From NCBI GenBank assembly GCA_022605955.1, contig JAKCOZ010000014.1, positions 13,336,001 through 13,400,000 on the forward strand: 64,000 nucleotides of DNA. The letters run 5' to 3'. The notes beneath the pieces were generated by a model, which saw nothing but the letters and a program-made list of their open reading frames with translations, had not been told where the DNA came from and did no database searches. The translations under genes and the position numbers were made by a program. This stretch comes from Rallus limicola (Eukaryota > Chordata > Aves > Gruiformes > Rallidae). Below, one piece after another: positions 41,946-54,200 of this stretch (its first letter is position 1; every line of letters begins with the position of its first letter).

Positions 41946-44900
41946 ACCATCGAGCACTGCTCAGGTGGCACCTCATGGCATCCATAATGCTCCAGGTCTG
42001 CCCCGATGACATCGTGGCTGTAGGCGCAGCATTGTTTGACTCTGGCTCTTGCTCTGGGGAGGGTGACTGCAGTGCATTCAGGAGCAGGGAGCCCACGGCA
42101 GAGCTAACTGAAAAACAAGAGGAGAGGTGGGAAGGATCAAGCTCATGGCATAAGCAAATACTCTACAAATCATCAAGAGACTAACTGGATGGCCACAAAG
42201 AGATTTTTGTCAAGGGTTTTATACAGCTAAAATCAATTCATTCACTTCATCTGTTTTGAACATTCTGGGGATGCAGCTAAAGATGTCACAAATGGTTAGA
42301 GTTGCCTGGAAACCTTCAAGGTGTCAATTGACCATATTTTTAGGCTCAGGAATGTTACATGGACACACCACAATTTCACCAGTGATTTCTTTAAAAAACA
42401 AATGGAGTCAGAAATCTACAAGGGAATAAAAATATCAAGAGAGTGAAGCTGAGTTGAAGCAGGGTAACTCAAAATCAATATTTTGCTTTTAAACTCTTAA
42501 GGGGAGGCCCAGGAGGGCTGCACTCATTTTGTCCTCCTTCCTTATTGTCCTCTGAGGATTGGCTGAGAAGTGACAAGGCTGCTCCGTACTTACCGCAGGA
42601 CATTCCTCACTAACAAGCCACTTGTTAGAGTAGTGCTGCTTCCCTGCCCAGCGCCCGGCTTCCACTGTGCAGCATCAGACAATGGTCAAGCCCTACTTGA
42701 AACTAGAAGGGGAAAAAGGACTCCCTTCCTTTTGCTGTATGTACACGTTGAACGTCCCGCTGCCCACAGGCTCAGCCCCCGGCATGAAAACTAGTCATTG
42801 AATCTCCAGCACCCCTGGCACAACCCCCAGGGTTTGCATTGAGGGTGTAAACTCAATCTGGGGTCACTTCAAGAGACTGGGCTAGAGTTGAGGGGAAGAA
42901 GTAGCCACATAGCTGGATCCTGCCCCTTTTACTCTTGGCTGTTTGTCTGTGCCTTTGCCTAATACACCTGGAGAAAATGAGGCAAAACCTTGTAGGTGTT
43001 TTTCTAAGCAGAGATGGACAAAGGGCCAAGAAACTTCTGGGGTGACATTCTCTGTAGTTCTTACAGCACAAAAAAAAACAGGGCCAGGAAAGGGTATAAG
43101 GTCCTTAGGTCCTTGAGTCCCAAAATGACTCCCTGGGACCACACGCAAAGCACAGCCACCCTTGGGGTGGTGTTCTCCAGGATGAGGGGTACAGACAGTT
43201 CACAGAGGTCTGAGCAGAATTTGATCAAGCCAAAGATGTGGAATTGAAAAGTTCAGAATCCATACCCTTGCATGGTTGTGTTTGCTGGACTCAAGTGACC
43301 AAGACATGGGATGAGGTGTAAACTCCCTATTCCTGCACAAGGGTGAATGAAACAGGAACAGATATTTTTTTTCCCCCTCTTTAAAGAAAGAGGACTTTAG
43401 AGACCAGTGGCTGGTCAGCTGAAATTATGGCTGGGACATTAAAGAGTCCAGCTTATCAATATCAGCTTGTGCATTCCTCTCAGCTCTCTAAGACACAGAA
43501 AGGAGCCTGTAGTCCTGCAAGCCCTGACCTTGGCATCATGACAAGGCTGTGTCATGGCAGAGGCTCTTTCCAAACATGCAAGGCAGCACACACACCATGA
43601 ACAGTGCTACCAAAGAGAACAGGACAGTGGGAGAATGGAAGAGGTAAATCTGCAAAGCAATCCATAACCAAACTTCAAAAAATATGTATCCAAATCCTAT
43701 GGTGATGGAAGCTAAGTGTCTCAGGACCTCTGAAGCTCTGAACCCAAATCCCTACAGAAACGTGGAAATCACTTGGAGCTCTTGGCAAGCCAATAAACCA
43801 GAATCAGCACAAGATTAGGATGCAAGAGTCATGGTCTTTGTCCCTGTTCTGCCTGGTCCATAGCTTTGCCTTTGGTTCAAGATCACCTCTTGAAGAAACA
43901 TCTCTAGAAGTATCTGTTTCAGGAGGTACAAGGGTTTGTGGACCCTGAATCTTGAGATCAACACCAGAGCAGGGTGTGGAGGCTAGGTAGCATCTTGAGG
44001 AAGACAAGGTTTCCATTGGGACAAGAAGAGTTACAGATATAGCCACAGGATTTAGTTCCTACAGTCCTTCAGTCAGTGTGTGAACTTCACAGTGCAGCTG
44101 AAGCACAAAGCTATACAATTGTGTCCATCCAACCCCCCCCCCAGGGTATGCGTGGCTGAGTTGCCCTGCTGACAAGCAAGGGTGGGTTGCCTGACAGGAG
44201 GCCTTTAGCCAGCACAGGCTGCAACAGCACAGTGCCAGTGCTAATAAAGAAAATTGAAATCAGATGTACATTTTTCTCAAAGTACATCTTCCCCAGCAGT
44301 GCTGTCCACGGGAGACTTTCAAAAGGCTGGCCCAGGCAGTTCCCTTCATCCAGTGCTACCAGCATCAGGAGGACCTCATTCCTGCCCAGCAGAAAACTTG
44401 CACCAAAACTCTGCTCTGAGCTGCACAAAGGAGCTTTCAGATTTGTCCTGCTCTTTGTTCTTTTTCCTGCATGGTCCCACTTGTTTTCTAAATGTTGTTT
44501 CTTTCCCTGGCTGCACAGATTTGTATCATGCCAATTCACCCTGGAGCCTGCAAAGTGCTCCCTAAGGCTTTGGATTGGTTTATTCTGGTTTCATGCCTAT
44601 GCCAGTGACACTAAAATGGACCATGAGTTGGTGAATCAGACTTCAGATATCCCAGAGAGGACAGATGTGTGCATCAGTGCCACCTCATTAAGTCGTTTGT
44701 TTAACCCCCCCAAACAATCCACTTTCATGCAGATGGAAATCCCAGCCTCTTTCTTTTCACTTAGATGTGGATTCTCCCAGGCAGATATGTGTTGATCTGC
44801 TCAGTTGAAACTTCAAACCCCTAAAATTCTGGTCTTTGACCCTACCCTAAAACTAATTTGAACTATTCTCAGCTGATCTAGAGTTGAAGAAGATGTCTTT

Positions 44901-45345
44901 TAACTGGAAATACCTTATCTTTAGACAAGTAATCATTGTTAATTAAACCAGTAAAGGAACATTAGTCTCTGCTTACTTAAGTTTTAGCCTGTGGATTAAC
45001 AGGCAATCCACGATGTCCTTTTAAATGAGGATGTTCTCATAGAATTGGATAATGCCAGCAACCAATATCCTTTTCCTTTGAAATCTGAAAAATAAACCTT
45101 GCAGCTTGAACTAAAAGTAAACTCTGCTTCACAAAGCCCACGTTTCTAAAGCTTGCTTTCTCTCTTCAAAACAGACAACTCCTCCAACTGAAAAAAAACC
45201 CATCATTTTAGCAGTAATAGAAAAAAGATGTAACCAGTTGCTAATACAGAAGTTACTCTGTGGAAATAGAGGTGTGCATGTGTGTGTGTGTGTGCATGTG
45301 TTTGTACAGGGAGCCTTCCTGCACTGGCACTCCTGAAATTTGTGA
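41946..45345. other. Intergenic DNA, no gene recognised
   Basis: Contains a 202-codon frame on + (44187-44795) opposite a 142-codon frame on - (44111-44539). Neither resembles a known protein, and no splice or promoter context supports them. A TG microsatellite lies at about 45272-45302. Confidence 0.45.
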
Positions 45346-45845
45346 CTAGAATTGTAAGGATTGGAAGGGACCTTGAGAGATCATTGGGTCCAACCCCCCT
45401 GCCAAAGCAGCTCCCTAGCTCATATTGCACAGACAGGCATCCAGAAGGGTCTTGAATATCTCCAGAGAAGAAGACTCCACCACCTCCCTGGGCAGCCTGT
45501 CCCAGGGCTCTGTCACCCTCACTGTGTGAAAGTTCTTCCGCATATTGGTGTGGAACTTCCTGTGCTCCAACTTGCAGCCATTGCCCCTTGTCCTGTCTCC
45601 ACAGACCACTGAAAAGGGGCTGGCTAATTCCTCCTGCATCCCATGCTTAAAATAATTATAAACATTAATTAGGTCCCCCCTTAGTCTTCTCAAGACTGAA
45701 CAGTCCCAGCTTATTCAGCCTTTCCTCATAGGGGAGCTGTTCCAGGCCCCTAATCATCTTTGTACCCCTTCTTTGGTCTCTCTCAAGGAGATCCCTGTCC
45801 TTTTTATACCAGGGAGCCCAGAACTGGACACAAAAGTAGCAAAGT
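45346..45845 (-). mobile_element. CR1 LINE fragment with ORF2 C-terminus, antisense
   Basis: Read on the minus strand, this encodes the end of the CR1 reverse-transcriptase ORF. The stretch [15 protein letters not shown]...[15 protein letters not shown] is in one frame (to about 45665) and [10 protein letters not shown]...[16 protein letters not shown] in another (45415-45693), so a frameshift separates them. The 3' end (about 45352) carries the typical GGTCTCTCAAGG-type tail complement and TCCAACCC block. 5'-truncated and inactive. Confidence 0.93.
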
Positions 45846-47750
45846 GGAGCTGCTGGAGTCATACCATTGAGAGCTTGACAGAGAATGGAAAAGAAGCAGT
45901 CGTGAAATTTGTCAGCACCAGCAAAAAAAAAGTATTTATGGGAAAATATTTCACATTGTCTAACAGACTCAGCTGCCTCCCTGTTCACCTGCAGAAAGAC
46001 AATGATAACTGCAAAAATGGTGATAATGCACTATTGTGGTTTTGTGTGGCAGGGTTCTGGTGGAGGATGGGGGCTGCAGGGGTGGCTTCTGCAAGAAGCA
46101 GCTATAAGGTTCCACTAGGCCCAACAGAGTAATTACCAGCCAGGTCAAGGACGGACTCATGGCTGACCAAGGCCAAGGCCATCATCAAGGTCATAGCATA
46201 GAGACAAAGTGCTGGGGAGATGGGAAATGGCCTGGAACAGCCCAGGTTAAACACCAAGATGGGGGTGCTAAGCACATTCATGTAACGCAGGGAGCCCCTG
46301 AAGTACTCTATGCTTTGCACAGTGTGGCATGTGCACCACTGCCAATGAAAGGGTGGATGGACATTTGGACTGATCCAGCAATTGCACACACACAATACAC
46401 ACACACCCCTATCTAAAAGGTTTTTGCCTGAGGTTTGAATCCCCCAAGTTGCGTGTCTCTGGTAGCCTTTAATTTGGGCCAGAGCCAAACACCACCAGTG
46501 AGGCGTTATGGTTTCACTTACTGGTCTTCAGTGCCCACAGGTTGGGTTCTCTGTGTACTGTCTTATGTAGTGCCTTTTGCACTGGGGGAAAGTGAATGCC
46601 AGCTGTGAACCGCCAGCACTTGACACTTGTTAATTGCTACCCAAAATGTCTGTTGCATGTTGCTAGTCAGTAATGAATTCACTCCACAGAAAGCTTTCCT
46701 GGTGGCTACAAAGCAGAGAAAGCCCCATACAACTTAGCAAATTCTGCCTGTGAAATATCCCAGACAAAATCATACTCCTCCTTCTGCAAATCCATCGCTG
46801 TCATTCTAACCCACATCTGTCCATTCTTTGGAGGTTTATTCCCCTTAAAGATAAAATAAAATGAAATCATTTCTACTCCATATTTAAAATTACTATTCCT
46901 CTGTCCAATGTTTCATTTTCAAATTTTGTGAAAGATGGAAAAGTCAATCAGTCTGCACAGAGAATTTTTTTGCTCCTAACCACCTTTCTATGCAATAATG
47001 AAACATCAGTGTATCATAGGCCAAATAAAGGCAAAAATTTGGTACTTTTCAGAAGTTAGCAAACTGCTGGAGGTTTTTTCATCAAGTTTTATGGCTATGC
47101 TCTTTCCCAAAAAGTATCTGCCTTTTTTCTCTCTCACATGCACATATAATTCTTGTGACTAAATCAAGTTAGCAGAAGCACAGTGCATTTTCTGCACAAT
47201 AATTTAGATTTTAAAAGTGGTTCTGAAAATTCATATATGGCAAAAAAAACCCTGAATGCTACTCCCAGCTGTGGTGTATTCTTCAAGAACAGTCATTTGA
47301 GTTACTAAGCAAAGACAAAGTTAAAGAGCAGATCTAAATAATAACAAAAAAACCCCAAACCCCACAAAAAAAATTCCTCTGCCATTAACCCCTCTCTGTG
47401 TTTCTAGTAATGGTGTTACTGGCTTTGAATGTCCCATCTTAGGTTTGCTAAAATAAAGCTACCAAAGATTTTTCCCCCCACCATTTACAGCCTTGGCTAT
47501 GACTGATGGGTGTGCTTAGTGGAGAGCCCTGGAGGGAAAAGCAGGGGGGAATCAAAGCTTTAAAGTGCACAGACTGGCAGCTGCAGTTGAGACCTTGGCC
47601 TGTCACATCACACAGCTCCAGTCAGATGCGATGTGACAAGGAGATTGCACAGCACCCTCACAGGGGGCACCTGCACCCACTCCACCTAGGAGCCACCACA
47701 GCAATGGGGTAAGAGCTGGGGCACAATCTCAGCCCCCCAAACCCATAAAG
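45846..47750. other. Intergenic DNA, no gene recognised
   Basis: No protein or RNA gene recognised. A short CA-rich run lies near 46386-46408. Confidence 0.5.
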
Positions 47751-47752
47751 TT

Positions 47753-48027
47753 CATAGAATCATACAATTATTTTGATTCAAAAAGACCCTTAAGATCATC
47801 AGGTCCAACTGCTAACCTAGTACTGCCAAGGCCACCACTCAACCATGTGCCTAAGTGCCACTTCTATATGTCATTTAAATCCCTCCAGGGATGGTGACTC
47901 AACTGCTTCCCTGGGCAGCCTGTTCCAGTGCTTGGCAACCCTTTTGGTGAAGATTTTTTTTCCTAATATCTAAACCTCCCCTGGCACAACTTGAGGTCAC
48001 TTCCTCTCATCCTGTCACATAGAAAAG
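47753..48027 (-). mobile_element. CR1 LINE fragment, antisense, short
   Basis: Starts with the complement of the CR1 tail (CATAGAATCATACAATTATT), followed by GGTCCAACTGCTAACC, a CTTCCCTGGGCAGCCTGTTCC block and CTCATCCTGTCAC. Only about 275 bases of the 3' end remain. It is from a different CR1 subtype than the copies at 35.3 and 45.6 kb, judging from the sequence around the tail. Confidence 0.9.
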
Positions 48028-50075
48028 AGTCACGTGTTGGCATGTAAACAGGATCTGAAGGACATTTTTTTGTGTCTGGTTTGAGGAGGGCAGTACCTGG
48101 GATGACTCCAGACAAAATACAGACTCTGGGGCTTCACAGTCCCAAAGCTTCCTTCAGCAAGTGAAGTTCATAGCCTCCTGGCAGCTCCAATTATGATATC
48201 CTCACTCATAACAAGCAATACCTTACTCCAGGGGGAAATCTCTTTGATTTTTAATTTAGCCTAAAGGTGTCACATAGGTGTAAAACACCAAGACTCAAAA
48301 GTTCCCAAGAGTTAGAGAGTACTGGCATTTGCATTTGAATCTCAGCTGCTGGCACCAAATGTGAGGGAGGAGAGAGAAAGCACAGTCTCCCCTCTTCTTC
48401 CTACCTACACTTTGAGTATATTTTATTTTAGCAAGAAAATAATTCTAGAAGAACAAACACTGGGTAGGTCACAATGTTTGTAAAGGCTATCATATTAAGA
48501 ACTATTTTTTTTTTTTAAATTCAGACATTTACTTCTTCAGCTGACTGAATTTAAATAAGTTTAGTTACACTTTATCATGAATTACAGAAGAGATCCCAAG
48601 TAGTTTCAGTGTCTCTCAGCCATAGCCCTCGGAGAGCCATTGATTTTTCCAATTTCAGCAAGTACAACCCTTCATGTTAAAGATCAGAAATGGGGGCATA
48701 TATAAAGTCTCATCACAACCAGTAACAAAGTCAGAAATAACACCTAGAAGTCTGTCCTCACTCTGCTTCCTGCTCTACACAAAGGCCGTGCTTCTTCCTT
48801 GGATGTCAAGAGAAACTTTTGCTTTTTAAGCTCAGCACAAAACCTCAATCTTCTGTTTTAGCTCTAGAATTAGGTGTTTTTACTTTTCCTTGCAGCATGT
48901 CCTTGCTCACCCGACTGTACCTGCTGTCCTTGTTCTTTCCCCTGTAAATCCTGCCCTCTCACTGCCCGGAGGCCCAGCCCATGACCCGGCTTCAGTGGAG
49001 CTGTACGTGAGTGGGTGCAGAGTCTGTCCGACTGCCACTGCTGCTTTGTCTCCTGGATTCATTGTGGTGGTTCTGTGGAGTTTTCTAGTCTGAATGCAAA
49101 GTGGAGAACAAGGAAATTGGTGCAAGTATTGGAGATTAGCATGACTGCACAAATCATTTGAGTCTGTTTGAACTTGGTGGTCAAGTGGCCATCAAAGGGA
49201 GAGAACGAATGAACCCTCACCACACTGCATCACAGGCTGTGATAGCTACAGATGAGAGTTTGATTTATACACCAGTTTTTCAGAGGTTAGTAAGGATTCA
49301 CATGTTTGAAAAGAGATAAGCAGGCTGGACCTTCACCTCATCTATTTGGGATCATTGTTGTTTAATGTGGTGAAATGTATATTGTCCTTAATGAGGTTAA
49401 TACACAAGGGTGTTGGGCATTTGCACATAAATTTCTCAACCTCCAAAAGAAAGGTGGTCACATCTGAAAGCGTAGAATGACATCCAGCAGTAGGTCTCTG
49501 GTTTCAAAATAATCACTATTTAGAAAAATGACATATCAGATCCTCTTTCCTTTTTTTTTTTTTTAAATAAAACAATCCAAGAGCAATTAAACTTTCCAAG
49601 TAGTTAAGAAGCAAATGACATAGAATCACCAAGAAGACTAGATTTTAGGAGTTAAAAGTTTCTAGGGTTCTAGGTTTCCCTGCTACAACGTACCATTAAA
49701 AAAAGGAATTAGACATTTAGGTGGTGATAGGCAGCATGAGTGCTTACTTTCCTAGGCAGCGATACCAGGATAGAAACACTTCCACATTAGAACATAAACA
49801 GATCTGTAAATGATCAGCCAAGAAAACAAACCTGGCCAATTGTTTGACAGTTCATTAACCATCCACTACAAAGTATATGGCTATTGTTTCCTCCTCCTCT
49901 GGAGCAGGGTGGTACAATAACAATAATAAAGATAACAGACAGAAGACCCATTGCACTATGTGGATTGTGCACTTGGTCTTGCAAATCAATTTATGCATAC
50001 CTTGTCTCATTTGCAAGTGATATCTAGAAGGTGAAGAGACAGAGTAACACACATCTAAAATAAATTGAATTAATT
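48028..50075. other. Intergenic DNA, no gene recognised
   Basis: AT-rich. No coding, LINE or LTR signal seen. Poly-T/A runs occur at about 48505-48517 and 49550-49565. Confidence 0.5.
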
Positions 50076-50205
50076 TGGAAAATAGGTTTGCTTCCATTTT
50101 TGTATCCAGTGCTTACCTAAGACAAAGCTTGCTTTGGGTCTGGAAAATAGGTTTGCTTCCATTTTTGTATCCAGTGCTTACCTAAGACAAAGTTTGCTTT
50201 GGGTC
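50076..50205. repeat. Direct tandem duplication of 65 bp
   Basis: Copy 1 is 50076-50140 and copy 2 is 50141-50205, directly adjacent. They differ at one base (GCTT in copy 1, GTTT in copy 2). There is no microsatellite or LINE end at the junction. Confidence 0.97.
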
Positions 50206-50967
50206 ACGGTAGGAATCTCAGTGTTTTACATTTATCTATGCACAGATGCAAATGGCTTTGATTCAGTTAAGCACATGCCCAGCTTTAGACTTGCACTTAA
50301 GACCCGTTTATCACAATTAAACACCACTTAACAGTACTTTGCTGAATCAGGGACTGGATTCAGTGTTCCCATGGATAGGCAGCCATATGTCATGTGTGCT
50401 GTGGTACACAATGCTTAATTTCCCAGGGGAAAACAAATCTTGAAGAAATTTCTCTTCATCATGCCTTTTATTAGACACGGCTCGATCTGAGTCCCAGAGG
50501 AGCATGATTTCCTGGGCTACAATGGCATGTATACTTCTAGAAAATACAGACATTGGCTGGACATACCAGTACCAGGATGGGTTATAAATTCCAACAGCAA
50601 ATTAGACCCTTGGTTGCATGTTAATTAGCAAATGAACAAGAAAAACGTGAAGAAAATAAGAATAATATAATTGCATACGGATCAGCCTAGCAGACTCACA
50701 AGCCTGACCTCCCTGGCTGCCCACCAGCTATCATCCCCTTTCCTTCCTGGTCATGGTCTTCTCATGTAGGGATGCTGCACAAGAAGCAGCAGCTTGCTGT
50801 ACAAGTAGGGCTGGTTCCACCAGTGCAGTGGGGCTAACCCATCCTGCCACCTTTCCCACCCCTGCTCGCCCTGACCTCTCGGCACATATGCTGGCTGCTT
50901 TCATACTGAGAGCTGTCAGTACCTAAAGAGGCCTACAGAAAAACTGCAGACGGACTTTTTCCAAGGG
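50206..50967. other. Intergenic DNA, no gene recognised
   Basis: No gene or repeat recognised. Confidence 0.5.
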
Positions 50968-51238
50968 CAAGTAGTGACAGGACAAAGGGCAATGGATTTA
51001 AACTAAATGAGAGTAGATTTAGATTAGGCATTAGGGGAAAAGTCTGCACTGTGAGGGACATGAGGCACTGACACAGGTTGCCCAGAGAAGCTGTGGCTGC
51101 CCCCTCCCTGGCAGTGTTCAAGGCCAGGTTGGATGGGGCTTTGGGCAACCTGGGCTAGCAGAGGGTGTCCCTGTCCATGACAGGGAGTTTGGATCTAGGT
51201 ATTCCCTTCCAACTCAAACCATTTTGTGACTATGATAA
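50968..51238 (+). mobile_element. CR1 LINE fragment, sense on +
   Basis: Contains the CR1 3' end: GGACAAAGGGCAATGG, then CAGGTTGCCCAGAGAAGCTG, GGCCAGGTTGGATGGGGCTT and TTCCCTTCCAACTC, with a TTTTGTGACTATGAT tail. About 270 bases remain. It belongs to the same broad CR1 type as the copy at 47.9 kb, in the opposite orientation. Confidence 0.92.
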
Positions 51239-54200
51239 ATGTCTCCATGATCTGAGGGCAACCTGGCGTGGCCCTGGGTTGTAGGAAGCAGAGGTCCACA
51301 CCATACTGTTGCCAGGTAGTCAGCAGAGCACATAAAGGGGAAATGCTCTGGGAATTGGAAGCCAGGCAGGCTTGAAAGAATGCTGCTGGGGTGGGGAGTC
51401 ATCGGGTATTCATGGAAGGAATAACAGCTTTGGTTCATCAGTAGGCCCACCCAAGCATCTCAGAGGGAAGGGTGCTAGGAAGGAGACCTGGTGTGGATTT
51501 ACATTTCCTCCCTTGCCAGATTTGCCTCTCTCTTTCTCTCACCTCTTCCACTTTTAATCCATCAGATATGCTCCTACTGGTTTGGCACCTGATGGAAATG
51601 AAAGGCAAATTAACATGGTCCTTCTAATTGGCATACCAACATTTTCTAAATGACTTCCCTTACTCCCCATGCTGGGAACACTACACTCCTGCTCAGCCAT
51701 AACTATTCCTAGACTATGCAAAGAACAACCCAACCTGCCCTCAAAAAGCTGTTGTCTATGATCTGCTTCCCTTGAAAGGCCACATGTGCCATGGGGCACT
51801 CTCTCCTTGGCACTGGTGAACAGGTAGTCACCACTGGTGTAGGATGATATACTGGATGGAAACTTGCAGACTGCTGAATCCTAGGTGCCTGTTCTCTCTT
51901 AGTATTGCTTTTATTTTCTCTTTTATTGTTCGTTATACACATGCAGTAACATTTCTTCTAGCCAAGATTTTTCCTGCCATATTCCTGTGTAGTGGTTATG
52001 TTGTCCATGATGACAGATGTGCACCAGAGTCCTACATTATCAAAGATGAAATTAAAACCAGTTTAATCCCTGATGTTTTATTTATTGTGTCATAACCCAA
52101 CTATTTTGAAGAGTTATGCACTGGTAAAAGTTCAGACTGCCGAGGACACAAATCCATATTGCCTTCTAGTGAGTTGACCACTAGCTCAGTGCAATATCCA
52201 GATTCCTCCTCCTTGCCTGTCCTACTTCTGCCCAATTGTACAAAATGTGTATATGTACAACACCAAACCAATGGCCAGAAAACAATGTTTGAAAGTAGGA
52301 GGTAAAAATACTGAACCCAGTGGTCACCAGCAGGTAAAGAATTAAACCAATCAAACATCAGGACTGCCAATAAATGTATATTTATTATGCGTCTAAATAC
52401 TCACTAATAGTTGCTGTTAGATCTAACCTTGTCCAGATATTTATGGATAAAAGTATATAAATCTTAACGGTAATATGGATGATAACAATCCAAGTAACAC
52501 TCATGATTGCAACCAAGGCAGCTGACAGTGTCATGTGGTTGAATGTCCCTTGTCCCTGGCTGGAAGGATGTCACTGCACTAGCAAGATCCTCAGCTAGTT
52601 CTACTCTAAGACCAGCTCTTATTTTCCAGAGAGTTCACTTTTACAGACCTGCTTTACCTACACATTATTACTTTGTGACTTACGATCCAAAATCAGTCTG
52701 CAAGTTCAGACTTGCAGCGTGTGCTCCAAGATTGAATCACAAACCACACAAGAGGTACTTTTTCTGCTTTTTTGCTGATGAGCACTTCTTGCAGTGTCAT
52801 GTACCAGCGTGCATCCTGTTGGTGCACATCATGTACCAGGAGTTGGAAGAAAAAAAGGGGGCGAGGGGGGGTTCAGCCACCATACCCCAATATTCAAAGG
52901 TGGATTTCTCTTCCTGTTTTTCCACTTCCCTTTCCTTACCTTTCACTACATGCAGCGGTGTGGCTCAGGATCCCCCAGGGTGAGGAAAACGAAAGAGACA
53001 CCTCACAGTAGCCTTTGCTGCTCTCTCAGAGACTCTCCCCAGCACAGGGCAGAGGCTGCCATCTGAAGAACATTTCTTTCACTAGTAACATCTACATCAG
53101 CATCTCCTGGGCCAAACCATCTCCTCGTCTATGTATGGCCTCCCACACAGAGAAACCAATTCAGCTCAAATATAACCAAGCAAAAAGAAGGTAAAGGTTA
53201 CCCTTAGGAATGATAAGCCTCCAGGTGCCTCTCACTGCATGGCCAAAGTGCTGCTCCGTCATCACCAAGAGAGCTGCTCCGTAGCGGGAACAGGCAGCCA
53301 GTGGAGAAGAAAGTGCTGCTTCAGCCCACTTTGCTGTGGAATCATCTTGACAGCTTCAGTACTTTTTCAGGCTGAGACACTTCTACCATCATTTAAGTTA
53401 CCTTTTTAAACCCAAAATAAGCCCTCTATGCTAGAGTTCCGTTAGAACCAAACCAGGCTTGCCAGGACGAAATCTTTCAGTGACCCTTGTCCATCTGGGA
53501 AGAGAGGACATCTACAGAAGAAGTAGTCAGGACCAAACATGAACTGGCTGTGGGTCTGTGCAGTCTTCTGTTTTACTATATGCCTGGGTGTAAAGGAATT
53601 AAAGCCCAATCTGAAAAAAGAAACTAATCATATATTAAGGCATCTTCAGGGATTGACATTTTTCTTGTGTGCCTCAAGGTTAGCGCAGTCAGAACCAAAT
53701 AACTGATCCAATTTAGATCTAACACTGAAAACTGTGGGCATCTCCTGTTGTTCCCATGATTCACAGGACTGTGATTTCATGAAACAGCAAAACAGGCTTG
53801 TGGTACTTCTGGGGTTGAAGAAATAACCCAGGAATGACTTAAAGTAGGGATGCTAACAAATACTGTATGATAAAGCCATCACCCAAGAGTACGTGTCTGC
53901 TGTTGACTTAGTGAAAATCAGAAGTGTAGGCTAGACTGGTTTGCTTTAGCATTGGGGCCAAAAAAAACACACAAACCAGGCTACCAAAGACACATCTGCA
54001 TGCCTAGATACTGCTTGATGACCCAGATGATTTCTGGAGGAAGAAAGAAGCAAGACGCTTACACTAAAAATTTCAACAAGCGAAAACCATGACCCTACAC
54101 ATTGCAAAGAAGGTCCATGTATTGGATCTTGCTCTGGTATCTCAAATGTTTCTAATCTAAGACACTATGAAAGATAAGACTGCTTCATCTTGACCTAAAC

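Noticed and set aside
44187..44795. 202-codon frame on +
   Set aside because: No known domain, an opposite-strand frame of 142 codons overlaps it, and there is no promoter or exon signal. It is long enough to recheck with RNA data.
45415..45988. Two minus-strand frames that look like protein-coding genes
   Set aside because: They are the C-terminal part of the CR1 reverse-transcriptase ORF in a dead fragment, not a host gene.
52543..52983. 146-codon frame on +
   Set aside because: Unrecognised, no exon context and no conservation evidence; most likely chance.
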